Assembly: GCA_002369325.1 (NCBI GenBank)
Contig: DFDU01000046.1
Coordinates: 1-64,000 of the forward strand
Direction: 5' to 3'
From: Lachnospiraceae bacterium UBA3820
Lineage (GTDB): Bacteria > Bacillota > Clostridia > Lachnospirales > Lachnospiraceae
Length of the DNA stretch: 64,000 nt
Part shown: positions 36,005 through 45,113 of the stretch, one piece after another
Layout of the letters: the number at the start of each line of letters is the position of its first letter
Numbering within the stretch: the stretch's first letter is position 1
Made by a program: the position numbers and the translations under genes
The notes under the pieces: model-generated
Told to the model about the DNA's origin: nothing
The model's input: only the letters and a program-made list of their open reading frames with translations
Database searches by the model: none

Positions 36005-38431
36005 TTATGCTCTTATTTCAATATTCATCTTACCAAGCTCGGCAAGAAGTTTATCAATTATTTCGGTTACTTCCTTGTCCTCAAGAGTTCTGTCCTTTGC
36101 TCTGAAGGTCATGGTATAAGCTACCGACTTCTTTCCGGCAGCAACCTGTTCTCCTTCATATACATCAAAAAGCTTATAGGATTCAAGAAGCTTTCCGCCG
36201 CATTTCTTTATTACCTTTTCGATTTCACCTACAAATATACTCTTATCAACAACAAGTGCAAGATCTCTGGTCATTCCCGGGAACTTGGCTATACCTTCAT
36301 ACTTTCTGTCAAAGTTTGAAAGCATGGTTACAGTTTCCATATCAAGAACAGCAAGATATACCTCTGCCTTTATATCATAATTATCGGCTACTTCCGGATG
36401 AAGCTGTCCTATATATCCGACTGTCATTTTTCCCTTCTTGATAAGTGCCTGTCTTCCCGGATGTAAGAAAGGCTCATCTGTTGAAGGTTCATAGCTTAAG
36501 TCCTTACCGAATCCAAGCTTCTCGGTAAGTTCTTCTATAACACCTTTAAGGTTAAAGAAATCTCCTGAACCGTACATACCCATACAAAGCTTCATCTTCT
36601 CATCAGGAAGCTCGGTAAGTGGAAGTGCCTTAGGTATATATACATTTGCAAGCTCATATAATCTTGCTTCTTTATTTCTTCTGTTATAATTTGTTGAAAG
36701 CGAAGTTAAAAGTCCGTTTAAAGGAAGAGTTCTCATAATAGAGTAATCCTCACCGAGAGGATTTGATATCTCTATTGCATTTCTGTAAACCGAATCCTCA
36801 GGTAAAATAAGCTTATCAAATACCTTAGGACTTTCAAATGAATAGCACATCGCTCCCGAAAAGCCATTACCCTCGCAAATAGTTCTTACTATATCATTTA
36901 TTCTTTCCGCATATGACTTCTTACCTGCAGTAGCCTCACCATGAGGAAGCGTTGTAGGTATATTGTCATATCCGTAAAATCTTGCTACCTCTTCCGCAAG
37001 ATCTGCCATGCAATTCAAATCCTGTCTGAATGTAGGAATTGTAATCATGTTAGTAGCAGAATCATACTTAAGTTCAAGTCTTCCAAAGTACTCAAGCATA
37101 TCCTCCTTTGATATATCCGTACCGAGAAGTTTATTCATCTTCTCAGGTTCAAACGGAAGTTTCTTTTCCGATACCGGATTTGCATATACATCAACCACAC
37201 CGTCAACAACCTCACCGCAACCAAGCTCTTCAATAAGCTGACATGCTCTGTTAATTGCCTCAAGTGCAAGATTAGGATCAAGTCCCTTAACAAACTTGGC
37301 AGATGCATCAGTAGAAAGACCTATTCTCTTGGTCGAAAGTCTTATATTTGTTCCGTCAAAGCATGCTGCCTCAAAAAGAAGAGTCTTAATATCATCGGTA
37401 ACCATTGAGTTTTCACCACCCATAATACCTGCGATAGCAACCTCTTTTTCTCCGTCACAAATCATAAGCACATCTTTATCAAGTGTTCTTTCCTGTCCGT
37501 CAAGCGTAGTAAATTTATCACCATCATTTGCACGTTTAACAATTATCTTATGGCCTGCAATAGTATCAAGATCAAAAGCATGCATAGGCTGTCCAAACTC
37601 TTCCATAACATAGTTTGTAATATCTACAAGGTTATTTATGGAACGAATTCCCTGAGCGGCAAGTCTTTCTCTCATCCACTTAGGTGACGGTCCTATCTTG
37701 ATATTTTTTACAACTCTTGCCACATATCTTGGACAAAGATCAGTATCCTTTACCTCAACAGAGATATAATCGTTCACATCACCGCCCGACCCCTTAACGG
37801 TTACAACAGGTGGTATGAATTTTTTATTAAATGTTGCTGCAACCTCTCTTGCCATACCTATCATAGAGAAGCAGTCAACTCTGTTTGAAGTAATCTCATA
37901 TTCAACAACAGCATCATTTAGTCCGAGTGCCGCTACGGCATCATCCCCCGGCTTAACCCCCGACTCCTCAGGAAATACATAAACTCCGTCCTCAGGTGCC
38001 TCCGGATAAAAGTCTCTTGAAGAACCAAGTTCTTCAATACCGCACATCATACCATTACTTTCAACTCCGCGAAGCTTACCCTTTTTAATTTTAATACCGT
38101 CCGGATATTCGTTATCATCTCCATGTGCGGCAGCAACTTTTCCACCATCAAGTACAAGAGGTATAAGGTCTCCCTCTTTAACATTTTTTGCACCGGTTAC
38201 TATCTGAATACTTTCAGAACCGATATTTACCTGACAAACAACAAGCTTATCTGCATCAGGGTGCTTCTCTATACTTTCAATCTTTCCTACTACTATCTTC
38301 TCTAAGTTCTTATCTTTCTTTACATAATTTTCAACATGAGAACCCGAAAGGGTCATCTTATTGACAAATGTCTCTATATCAACATCCAAATCAGGCACAT
38401 ATGCCTTTATCCATGAAATCGGTGTATTCAT
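36005..38431 (-). CDS. pheT: Phenylalanyl-tRNA synthetase beta subunit
   Basis: 808 residues, the usual length. It has an N-terminal tRNA-binding OB fold (VGKIESIEKHPDADKLVVC, ~48), B3/B4 editing region, B5 domain (~400-475), the catalytic-like core (AEEVARFYGYDNIP) and a C-terminal FDX-ACB anticodon-binding domain (FPGMTRDLALVVDKSI, ending EIRA). With PheS it forms the alpha2-beta2 enzyme. Located 48 bp after pheS. Confidence 0.97.
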   Translation of the reverse strand: MNTPISWIKAYVPDLDVDIETFVNKMTLSGSHVENYVKKDKNLEKIVVGKIESIEKHPDADKLVVCQVNIGSESIQIVTGAKNVKEGDLIPLVLDGGKVAAAHGDDNEYPDGIKIKKGKLRGVESNGMMCGIEELGSSRDFYPEAPEDGVYVFPEESGVKPGDDAVAALGLNDAVVEYEITSNRVDCFSMIGMAREVAATFNKKFIPPVVTVKGSGGDVNDYISVEVKDTDLCPRYVARVVKNIKIGPSPKWMRERLAAQGIRSINNLVDITNYVMEEFGQPMHAFDLDTIAGHKIIVKRANDGDKFTTLDGQERTLDKDVLMICDGEKEVAIAGIMGGENSMVTDDIKTLLFEAACFDGTNIRLSTKRIGLSTDASAKFVKGLDPNLALEAINRACQLIEELGCGEVVDGVVDVYANPVSEKKLPFEPEKMNKLLGTDISKEDMLEYFGRLELKYDSATNMITIPTFRQDLNCMADLAEEVARFYGYDNIPTTLPHGEATAGKKSYAERINDIVRTICEGNGFSGAMCYSFESPKVFDKLILPEDSVYRNAIEISNPLGEDYSIMRTLPLNGLLTSLSTNYNRRNKEARLYELANVYIPKALPLTELPDEKMKLCMGMYGSGDFFNLKGVIEELTEKLGFGKDLSYEPSTDEPFLHPGRQALIKKGKMTVGYIGQLHPEVADNYDIKAEVYLAVLDMETVTMLSNFDRKYEGIAKFPGMTRDLALVVDKSIFVGEIEKVIKKCGGKLLESYKLFDVYEGEQVAAGKKSVAYTMTFRAKDRTLEDKEVTEIIDKLLAELGKMNIEIRA

Positions 38432-38479
38432 CTTATCTATCTCCTCAACTTTCTTAAAATCTATTTAAACCCGACTGTT

Positions 38480-39499
38480 TTACCACTGCTGTAAAAATCT
38501 CATATCATTTTCATAAAGAAGTCTCATGTCGTCTATTTCATACTTAAGCAATGTTATTCTCTCAAGTCCGATACCAAAAGCAAAGCCCGAATATACCTCA
38601 GGGTCAATGCCACACATTTCAAGTACGTGAGGATGTACCATACCGCAACCAAGTATCTCTATCCAACCACTACCCTTACATACACGACAACCCTTGCCGC
38701 CGCACTTGAAGCAGGTTATATCAACCTCTGCCGAAGGCTCTGTAAACGGAAAATGATGCGGTCTGAATTTAGTCTTTGTGTTTGGTCCAAAGAACTCTTT
38801 AGCCCACTGATCAAGAGTTCCTTTAAGGTCTGCCATTGTTATGTTTTTATCTATAACAAGACCCTCTACCTGGTGGAAGGATGGTGAATGTGTTGCATCC
38901 ACCTCATCCGAACGGAATACTCTTCCCGGCGAAAGAATTCTTATAGGGAGCTCTCCCTTTTCCATAATTCTTGCCTGAACCGGTGATGTCTGTGTACGAA
39001 GAAGTATATCCTTTGTAATATAAAATGTATCCTGCTCATCCTTTGCAGGGTGATTAGCAGGTATGTTAAGCAACTCAAAGTTGTACTTATCATATTCGAT
39101 TTCAGGGCCCGAAACGACCTCATAACCCATGCCGATAAATACTCTCTCAAGGTCCTCAAGTGCTGTCTGATTCGGATGTCTGTGGCCGTCAATTTTTTTA
39201 ACTCCCGGAAGCGTTACATCTATGGTTTCACGCTTCATTTTTTCGGCTCTTACAGCCTTATTAATTTCCTTAAGCTTTGCTTCAAGCTTTTCTTCTATAT
39301 CAGCTCTTACTTCATTTACCATCTGGCCAACCTTAGGTCTGTCCTCCGGTGCAACATCCTTCATACCCTTTAACACCTGAGTAAGCTCACCCTTTTTACC
39401 GAGTATGGCAACCTTGATATCATTTATAGCCGCCGCTTCCTTAGCCTGCTCGATTTTGGCAAGAGTCTGCTCCTTAATCTTACTTAACATCTCTTTCAT
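38480..39499 (-). CDS. pheS: Phenylalanyl-tRNA synthetase alpha subunit
   Basis: 339 residues: an N-terminal coiled coil (~1-85), class II motifs (HPNQTALEDLERVFIGMGYE, QTSPVQARIMEK, RVFRSDEVDATHSPSFHQVE is motif 2), GCGMVHPHVLEMCGID and the FGIGLERITLLKY motif 3. It charges tRNA-Phe. It starts only 30 bp after the upstream membrane protein gene, leaving no room for the T-box leader that often precedes pheST. Confidence 0.97.
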   Translation of the reverse strand: MKEMLSKIKEQTLAKIEQAKEAAAINDIKVAILGKKGELTQVLKGMKDVAPEDRPKVGQMVNEVRADIEEKLEAKLKEINKAVRAEKMKRETIDVTLPGVKKIDGHRHPNQTALEDLERVFIGMGYEVVSGPEIEYDKYNFELLNIPANHPAKDEQDTFYITKDILLRTQTSPVQARIMEKGELPIRILSPGRVFRSDEVDATHSPSFHQVEGLVIDKNITMADLKGTLDQWAKEFFGPNTKTKFRPHHFPFTEPSAEVDITCFKCGGKGCRVCKGSGWIEILGCGMVHPHVLEMCGIDPEVYSGFAFGIGLERITLLKYEIDDMRLLYENDMRFLQQW

Positions 39500-39529
39500 C
39501 TTATATACTTCCTCACTTTCAAAAATTTC

Positions 39530-40456
39530 TTAGCACATTACACTTACATAATCAATTATGTCATTAAGTGTATCCTCGTTTCTCAACTCAAGCTCATACT
39601 CCTTTTTTATATCAGTGCAAAACCTGAGTTTATAAACTGTTTGTTTTTTCCATGGTGATATATATTTTTCAACTTCAGCCTTTTCTATTTCCTTGATCTT
39701 ATCAAGCTTGATTACATCCGTTTTCATAAGGTAGCTTACAACAAGATAATCTTCCGTGATATAGATATTATTAAGTCTGTGCACCAAATGATTTGCAAGC
39801 TGAAGATTTAATTCTTCAATTATCGCTCCGGTTTCACCATATGCCGAAAGTTGTTTTGCCTGTCCGTGAAGAGCCGGATTAATACAAATCAAAAAAGTAT
39901 AAGCAAGAACCAGAACGCTTATAACTATCGGCGATGCGAACAAAATATACAGCATGACAATATACGTAACCGGATAATCACATTCGCTTATTATATACTC
40001 GCTGAAAAAATCATCCTTTAACTGCTCGTCGAAACCTGCAGCTTCAGTAAGCTGATTGATCATATATTCAGTTGAAATGTTATCCTTAACTATTTTGGCT
40101 TTTATAGTTTTTTTATCAATTGTCATCGTCGGATTTTTTGTTTCAATAATATAAAACATAATCTTATCGTCATTTAATTGATAATAATACGCCCCTTTGA
40201 CCTTTCCGTTGACCAGATAGTCAAATCCTGCATATGTAAGCTTATCAGCCGAAATCCTTACATTGGTATCTCCCATTTTATACAATTCCGATACCTTTGT
40301 ATACAGCTCTTCATTTTCCAGGCTTATAAGCCTTGTCTGTTCCAGTATGGGATATCTCATAAACATAATAAGAAGCACCATAAGTACAAAAACAGCAGGT
40401 ACGGCAAGGGCAAATGTATTCTTGCATAAAAGCTTTTCAAATTTTCTTCTTCGCAT
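39530..40456 (-). CDS. Membrane protein of unknown function
   Basis: 308 residues from the ATG at 40456 (GGGATTGAA just upstream); an earlier in-frame start lacks a ribosome site. TM1 lies at ~16-34 (FALAVPAVFVLMVLLIMFM). An extracytoplasmic ~130-residue domain follows (KLTYAGFDYLVNGKVKGAYY), then TM2 (VMLYILFASPIVISVLVLAY, ~170) and a cytoplasmic domain (NLQLANHLVHRLNNIYITED, KIKEIEKAEVEKYI) resembling a PH-like or bPH2 sheet. Not recognised. It sits between the transglutaminase gene and pheS in the same direction. Confidence 0.78.
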   Translation of the reverse strand: MRRRKFEKLLCKNTFALAVPAVFVLMVLLIMFMRYPILEQTRLISLENEELYTKVSELYKMGDTNVRISADKLTYAGFDYLVNGKVKGAYYYQLNDDKIMFYIIETKNPTMTIDKKTIKAKIVKDNISTEYMINQLTEAAGFDEQLKDDFFSEYIISECDYPVTYIVMLYILFASPIVISVLVLAYTFLICINPALHGQAKQLSAYGETGAIIEELNLQLANHLVHRLNNIYITEDYLVVSYLMKTDVIKLDKIKEIEKAEVEKYISPWKKQTVYKLRFCTDIKKEYELELRNEDTLNDIIDYVSVMC

Positions 40457-40534
40457 TTCAATCCCTTTACCAAAAAAATATAATAACACTAATACTTTTT
40501 TTGTTCAACCATAAAGATTAATGTAGAAATATTA

Positions 40535-42895
40535 TTAAAACAGGGCTTTACATACATAATCATATTCTTCCTTAAGAATTTCCTTATCCGAAAAGCCCGC
40601 TCTGTCAATAATATCCGTTATTCTCTCCGTATCGAAAAACTTTTCGAATTGTGCTGCCCTCTCCGGAGTTTTTTTCATAAGCTTTTCCTTTTTCTTATTA
40701 AATATATATGTTATCTGCTCCGAATAGTTTATTTTTGTTTTAAATGATTTATCGAATTTCCGCTTACGCCTGCAATAATTCGAATATCTTATAATAAGCT
40801 TATCGTTTAATCCGGCTTTGATAAATTTTATTAATAGAATAAGCCAAATGACAATTCTTATTCCCATAAGGATAATCAATGCACCCGCAATAATTCCTAC
40901 TATTGCATATATTATACCTCTTACGAGACTATCGGATATTTTAATATTACCTCCGTTTAAAACTCCTCCATCCGAATCATCATCATCGCCGGCCATATCA
41001 GAAAACATATCCCAGAAATCTTCCACATCCTCTTCATCGCCTGAAGGTGTTACCTCAACAGGGTACCAGCCTTTCCCCTCAATATATACCTCTATCCATG
41101 CATGTGCGTCCGCATCCGTCGCATTCACCTGAAGAAGTGCTGTTTCACCAAGCTCCGAATATCCGCTGTAATAATCCGAATATTTTTTATCACTGACAAG
41201 CTCCGCATCCACCAATTGATTATAACTTACGGCATATCCTTCCACATACCTTGTCGGTATTCCGAGATATCTCAATATGAGTGTTGCTGCCGAGGCAAAA
41301 TGTGCACAATATCCTTTTTTATTATCCGTAAGGAAATAATTTACAAAATCCCTTTTCTTAGGTGTCTTTCCCGGCTTAATCGTATAAGGAATATTCTCCT
41401 GATAATAATCCACAAGATTTTTTATTATCTCCTCGTCACTTCCGGAATGATCAAAGTTTTGGATAAAGCTTTCTATCGCTTCAACATTTGCCTCAGGAAC
41501 CTCCAAATCCCTTTCGGTACAAGGTGCACCTGTATATAGTGTTTCATCCACAACCGTATCATTACCATCAAGTCTCGGATAGAATCTTTCACTTATAAAG
41601 CCGTTATCATTATAGTCCGTTACCTCTCCCATGTAATACGGCACATAAAAACCGTTTCTGTCACCGTCAATATTTCTTATGCTTATAATACCTGCTGCCG
41701 ATGTCGGATTACCATCTTCATAGCTTTTCTTTAATGCCTCTGCCTCAGGACAGGTATAAGTGTCAGACGCAAAGTCTTCCTTTTCACCCTCATAATACTT
41801 TATGTTTGTCCAATAATTTTCATAAGGATTATAGCTTTCTCCGACAAAGCTCTTCAGATAAAGAGTATCATAAGAATACGGTGTAAATTTAATCATAAGA
41901 TCGGTTTGATAATCCAGACGCACCGTTGATACCGCACCAAGCTTACCGCTGTTCATACCTCCCTTATCCTGACCAAAGCGGAAAAAGCCCTCCAAACCAT
42001 CTGTAAGAAGTATGCTTACAGCTGCCATTGAAAGCTCTTTGTATTTATTTTGTTTATAACCTACGTTAAAATTCTCTTTAGGTTTTATCGAGCTTACAAG
42101 CGAAACCACACTGGCAACAAATATAAATGTTACAAGTGCCGCCTGCGAAAGTGCTTTTATATCATAGTTGTAAAAAAACTCTTTTTTCTTTTTCCCCCTG
42201 ACAATAAACTTGGAATTACTTCTTTTTACCGAAACCTGAGGACTGTAATGTCTGCTGACTTTTATAACGTACGCCATGGATATTCCTGCAAGAATCATAA
42301 GTGCATACAAAAAATCAGGTTCAAGAACCATATAAAGCGGTATGACATTAAAGAACATAACTATGAACATCGCTGTTGCATATTGCATTCGACGTGATAT
42401 ATATACATTTAACAGAATATCCAGAACAAGACCTATAAATAGTGAAACCATTGTTATCGTTAAATATCTGTCTTCAATACGCTCCGTATAAAGTCTTTGT
42501 ATGTCTATGTCAAAATACTCCGCCGCATTTCTGACGGAAATATTTACTATTGCATAAAATCCACTGTTTATATAAATTCTGAACAAATATACCAAACCGG
42601 CAAACAGCAAAAAAAGGAATAGATATCCGAGATTTTCCGTAAGCAGTCTGTAGTATAGCATAGAGCATAAAACAGCAAAAGAAAAAACAACCGCATGGCA
42701 AAGTATTACATTATACTCGGCTTTTATTGCAGACAAATAAAAGCCGATCGTTCCCATTGAAAGAAGATATACTATGAAACCTTTAAGCAAAAGAGTAAGT
42801 ATCCTCTTTTCCTTTTGTTCAAAGAAATCTTCACATAGAACGACGCCTTCGCAAAGCTCTATGGAATTATTATCCTTCTTTTTTTTCTTTGCCAT
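40535..42895 (-). CDS. Membrane transglutaminase-like protein (TgpA/TGc type)
   Basis: 786 residues. About six membrane segments lie in the first ~250 residues. An extracellular transglutaminase-like domain follows with catalytic Cys in KKGYCAHFASAATLILRYLG, His in DADAHAWIEVYI and Asp in the YPVEVTPSGDEED region. A C-terminal TM (IIYAIVGIIAGALIILMGI) and a cytoplasmic tail complete it. Genes of this type stand with MoxR and DUF58 genes in many bacteria. It starts at the TAATG overlap with the DUF58 stop (42895), with GGGAG 8 bp upstream. Substrate unknown; a peptide bond or crosslink in the envelope is inferred. Confidence 0.88.
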   Translation of the reverse strand: MAKKKKKDNNSIELCEGVVLCEDFFEQKEKRILTLLLKGFIVYLLSMGTIGFYLSAIKAEYNVILCHAVVFSFAVLCSMLYYRLLTENLGYLFLFLLFAGLVYLFRIYINSGFYAIVNISVRNAAEYFDIDIQRLYTERIEDRYLTITMVSLFIGLVLDILLNVYISRRMQYATAMFIVMFFNVIPLYMVLEPDFLYALMILAGISMAYVIKVSRHYSPQVSVKRSNSKFIVRGKKKKEFFYNYDIKALSQAALVTFIFVASVVSLVSSIKPKENFNVGYKQNKYKELSMAAVSILLTDGLEGFFRFGQDKGGMNSGKLGAVSTVRLDYQTDLMIKFTPYSYDTLYLKSFVGESYNPYENYWTNIKYYEGEKEDFASDTYTCPEAEALKKSYEDGNPTSAAGIISIRNIDGDRNGFYVPYYMGEVTDYNDNGFISERFYPRLDGNDTVVDETLYTGAPCTERDLEVPEANVEAIESFIQNFDHSGSDEEIIKNLVDYYQENIPYTIKPGKTPKKRDFVNYFLTDNKKGYCAHFASAATLILRYLGIPTRYVEGYAVSYNQLVDAELVSDKKYSDYYSGYSELGETALLQVNATDADAHAWIEVYIEGKGWYPVEVTPSGDEEDVEDFWDMFSDMAGDDDDSDGGVLNGGNIKISDSLVRGIIYAIVGIIAGALIILMGIRIVIWLILLIKFIKAGLNDKLIIRYSNYCRRKRKFDKSFKTKINYSEQITYIFNKKKEKLMKKTPERAAQFEKFFDTERITDIIDRAGFSDKEILKEEYDYVCKALF

Positions 42896-43944
42896 TATCC
42901 ATTCTCCCTGATATTCATCAGACAATTATTTCCGTCGGAGGTTATCAAAAGATATGATTTAATTTCCGGATGAACGGACGACATATGCGATGCGCCCTCC
43001 TCCATGTCCGTATATGTTTTCTCATAATATATTTTTTCAAATGCATTATCCAGATCCGCTTTGTAATCTATTCTGGTTGTTTCATACTCATATCTTTCCG
43101 TACTCCAGAACATAAGCCTTATCGTTGTTCCGTCATTTACAATCTGATTAACAAGAGTATATGCGGAAGTAAGTATCATATTAAGCTGAGCGGAAGTGTT
43201 TTTTACAAGCTCGACAAGCACCACAAGCTGTCTGTCCGACATACTTGCTCTGTCCTTAACCATAAGAATGTCTCTCTTTGCCGAAAGCTTCCAATGAATA
43301 CTCATAAGCTTATCTCCCGGAATATATTCTCTTATTTCCTGAACATCCGAAAAATCATTTCCTTTTTTTGAGCTTTCTTCGCTCTCCAACGAACCTTGTT
43401 CAAGTGAAACTTTGTCATAATTATATTCACCTATTATCTCAGGCATTATGGTAATCTCCGATTCCGCAGACACCTTCTTATTAAATTTAACAAAACCCAT
43501 AAGGTCCTTTATGCTTATCTTTTCAATACTGACCTGTACTATGCCCGGAAGAGTTGCAACAATCGGAAACTCTACTTTATTTTCCGATAACATTCTGATT
43601 GGCATAGACATTTTATGATTTCCGCCTGTACCGAAAAAAGTATTTTTTATATTCATGTAAACTACAGTATCAAGTGATATGAACGGTGTTTTATTTAAAA
43701 GCTTAACAAAAAAATAAGCCCTGTCATTTTGTTTTGCATATTCTTTGCCTGTACTGTTTATGGCGGCACTGATTTCTATTTGCACGAATTTTCTTAAAAT
43801 GAAAGCCATAATTATGGACGCAAAAGGAGACACAATCATAATTACCATAAGCATGAAATAAAAATGACTGTGTAAGAAATAATACATAATACCGTTTATA
43901 CCAAGTAAAATCGTATATATGATTAATCTTATTATACTCTCCAT
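42895..43944 (-). CDS. DUF58 domain membrane protein
   Basis: 349 residues. Two N-terminal membrane segments (LIIYTILLGINGIMYYFL; FMLMVIMIVSPFASIIMAFIL) are followed by a beta-rich domain and the DUF58 motif (EYIPGDKLMSIHWKLSAK, ~208-225). It is the partner of the MoxR ATPase 39 bp upstream and the transglutaminase downstream (TAATG overlap). Unlike the DUF58 protein at 25279-26157 it is membrane-anchored. Confidence 0.87.
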   Translation of the reverse strand: MESIIRLIIYTILLGINGIMYYFLHSHFYFMLMVIMIVSPFASIIMAFILRKFVQIEISAAINSTGKEYAKQNDRAYFFVKLLNKTPFISLDTVVYMNIKNTFFGTGGNHKMSMPIRMLSENKVEFPIVATLPGIVQVSIEKISIKDLMGFVKFNKKVSAESEITIMPEIIGEYNYDKVSLEQGSLESEESSKKGNDFSDVQEIREYIPGDKLMSIHWKLSAKRDILMVKDRASMSDRQLVVLVELVKNTSAQLNMILTSAYTLVNQIVNDGTTIRLMFWSTERYEYETTRIDYKADLDNAFEKIYYEKTYTDMEEGASHMSSVHPEIKSYLLITSDGNNCLMNIRENG

Positions 43945-43983
43945 AAATTCCGCATCCTGTTTTAATTATTTTCCGGCACGCCT

Positions 43984-44910
43984 TTAATTTCTCGGTGCCG
44001 GAATAGTCATAAGCAGCTGCCTTATGGCAGCATCCATATTATAGCCCATCGCTTTACTTTTTGCGGAAAGCTTGACTCTGTGTCCCAAAGTATCTTTAGT
44101 AATGCTTTGTACATCAAAAGCAGTCACATAATCTCTTCCGTCCAAAACCGCCATAGCCTTTGCCATTCTAAGCATTGCTATGGTTCCTCTCGGGCTTGCT
44201 CCCATGGAAAACATTTCATTGATTCTTGTCGCTTCAACGATATTTACTATATATTCATATATTTCATCTCTTATAAACATATCATTGGCAGCTTTTCTCA
44301 AAGCTATAAGCTCGTCAACACTGATTATCTCTCTGACATTATCTATCGGATGTGATGCATTTCCTTTAAGAATCTTAACAGCATCCTCATGGGCCGGATA
44401 TCCCATTGAAAGACAAACCATAAATCTGTCAAGCTGGGATTCCGGAAGCATCTGCGTACCCGATGAACCATACGGATTTTCGGTAGCAATAACTATAAAC
44501 GGATCCGGCAATCTTCTTGTAACACCATCAACCGTAGCAGTATGCTCCTCCATAACCTCAAGAAGCGCCGACTGTGTTTTAGGCGAGGTTCTGTTTATCT
44601 CATCAGCAAGAAAGAGATTGCAGAAAACAGAACCCTCTCTGTACTCAAAATCCTTTGTCTGTGAATTGTACATGGAAAATCCGAGTATATCACTCGGCAG
44701 TACATCAGGCGTAAACTGTACTCTCTTATAATTAAGCGACATGCTCTTTGCGAAGGTTGTGGCAAGAGTGGTTTTTCCCACTCCCGGAATATCTTCCATA
44801 AGAATGTGACCGCCTGCTATAACGGCACCGAGCACCTTTCGCACTACATCTTCCTTACCCTTTATTACTGTATTTACTTCATCACAAACTGCCTGAAGTT
44901 TTTCGTTCAT
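43984..44910 (-). CDS. MoxR family AAA ATPase (second set)
   Basis: 308 residues with Walker A MEDIPGVGKTTLATTF (~37-52), Walker B LFLADEINRTSPKTQ, sensor-1 FIVIATENPYGSSGTQ and GASPRGTIAMLRMAKA. A typical MoxR protein, paralogous to the one at 26154-27143 but in a different operon type (MoxR-DUF58-transglutaminase). AAAGGA precedes the ATG. Confidence 0.94.
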   Translation of the reverse strand: MNEKLQAVCDEVNTVIKGKEDVVRKVLGAVIAGGHILMEDIPGVGKTTLATTFAKSMSLNYKRVQFTPDVLPSDILGFSMYNSQTKDFEYREGSVFCNLFLADEINRTSPKTQSALLEVMEEHTATVDGVTRRLPDPFIVIATENPYGSSGTQMLPESQLDRFMVCLSMGYPAHEDAVKILKGNASHPIDNVREIISVDELIALRKAANDMFIRDEIYEYIVNIVEATRINEMFSMGASPRGTIAMLRMAKAMAVLDGRDYVTAFDVQSITKDTLGHRVKLSAKSKAMGYNMDAAIRQLLMTIPAPRN

Positions 44911-44938
44911 ACGCTGTTCCTTTCATTATCCTTTTTTT

Positions 44939-45083
44939 GCACGACAGGTTACTGACCAAGTAATCGTCAGGCACGCTTGCGCTACTCTCATCACGTAGCG
45001 GTACTAAGCTCGTTGTTCCAACTCGCTAAGTACCGACGGATTCAAAGTACCTGACTTTTCACTTAGTCAGCACCCCGTCGTGC
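44939..45083. repeat. Intercistronic long hairpin, copy 2
   Basis: Outer arms begin GCACGAC and end GTCGTGC, with CTGAC/GTCAG and GTCAGG/CCTGAC pairs further in. The inner core CAGGCACGCTTGCGCTAC...CGGTACTAAGCTCG...CTCGCTAAGTACCG is nearly identical to copy 1 at 34775-34909. The outer arms do not resemble those of copy 1. It lies between the malic enzyme stop (45114) and the MoxR start (44910), the same position type as copy 1. Confidence 0.75.
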
Positions 45084-45113
45084 AATACACGTTTTCTAAA
45101 AAATCAACTATAC

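Noticed and set aside
38440..40534. T-box riboswitch for pheST
   Set aside because: Gaps before pheS (30 bp) and before the upstream membrane gene (78 bp) are too short and no T-box (TGGNACCGCG) sequence is seen.
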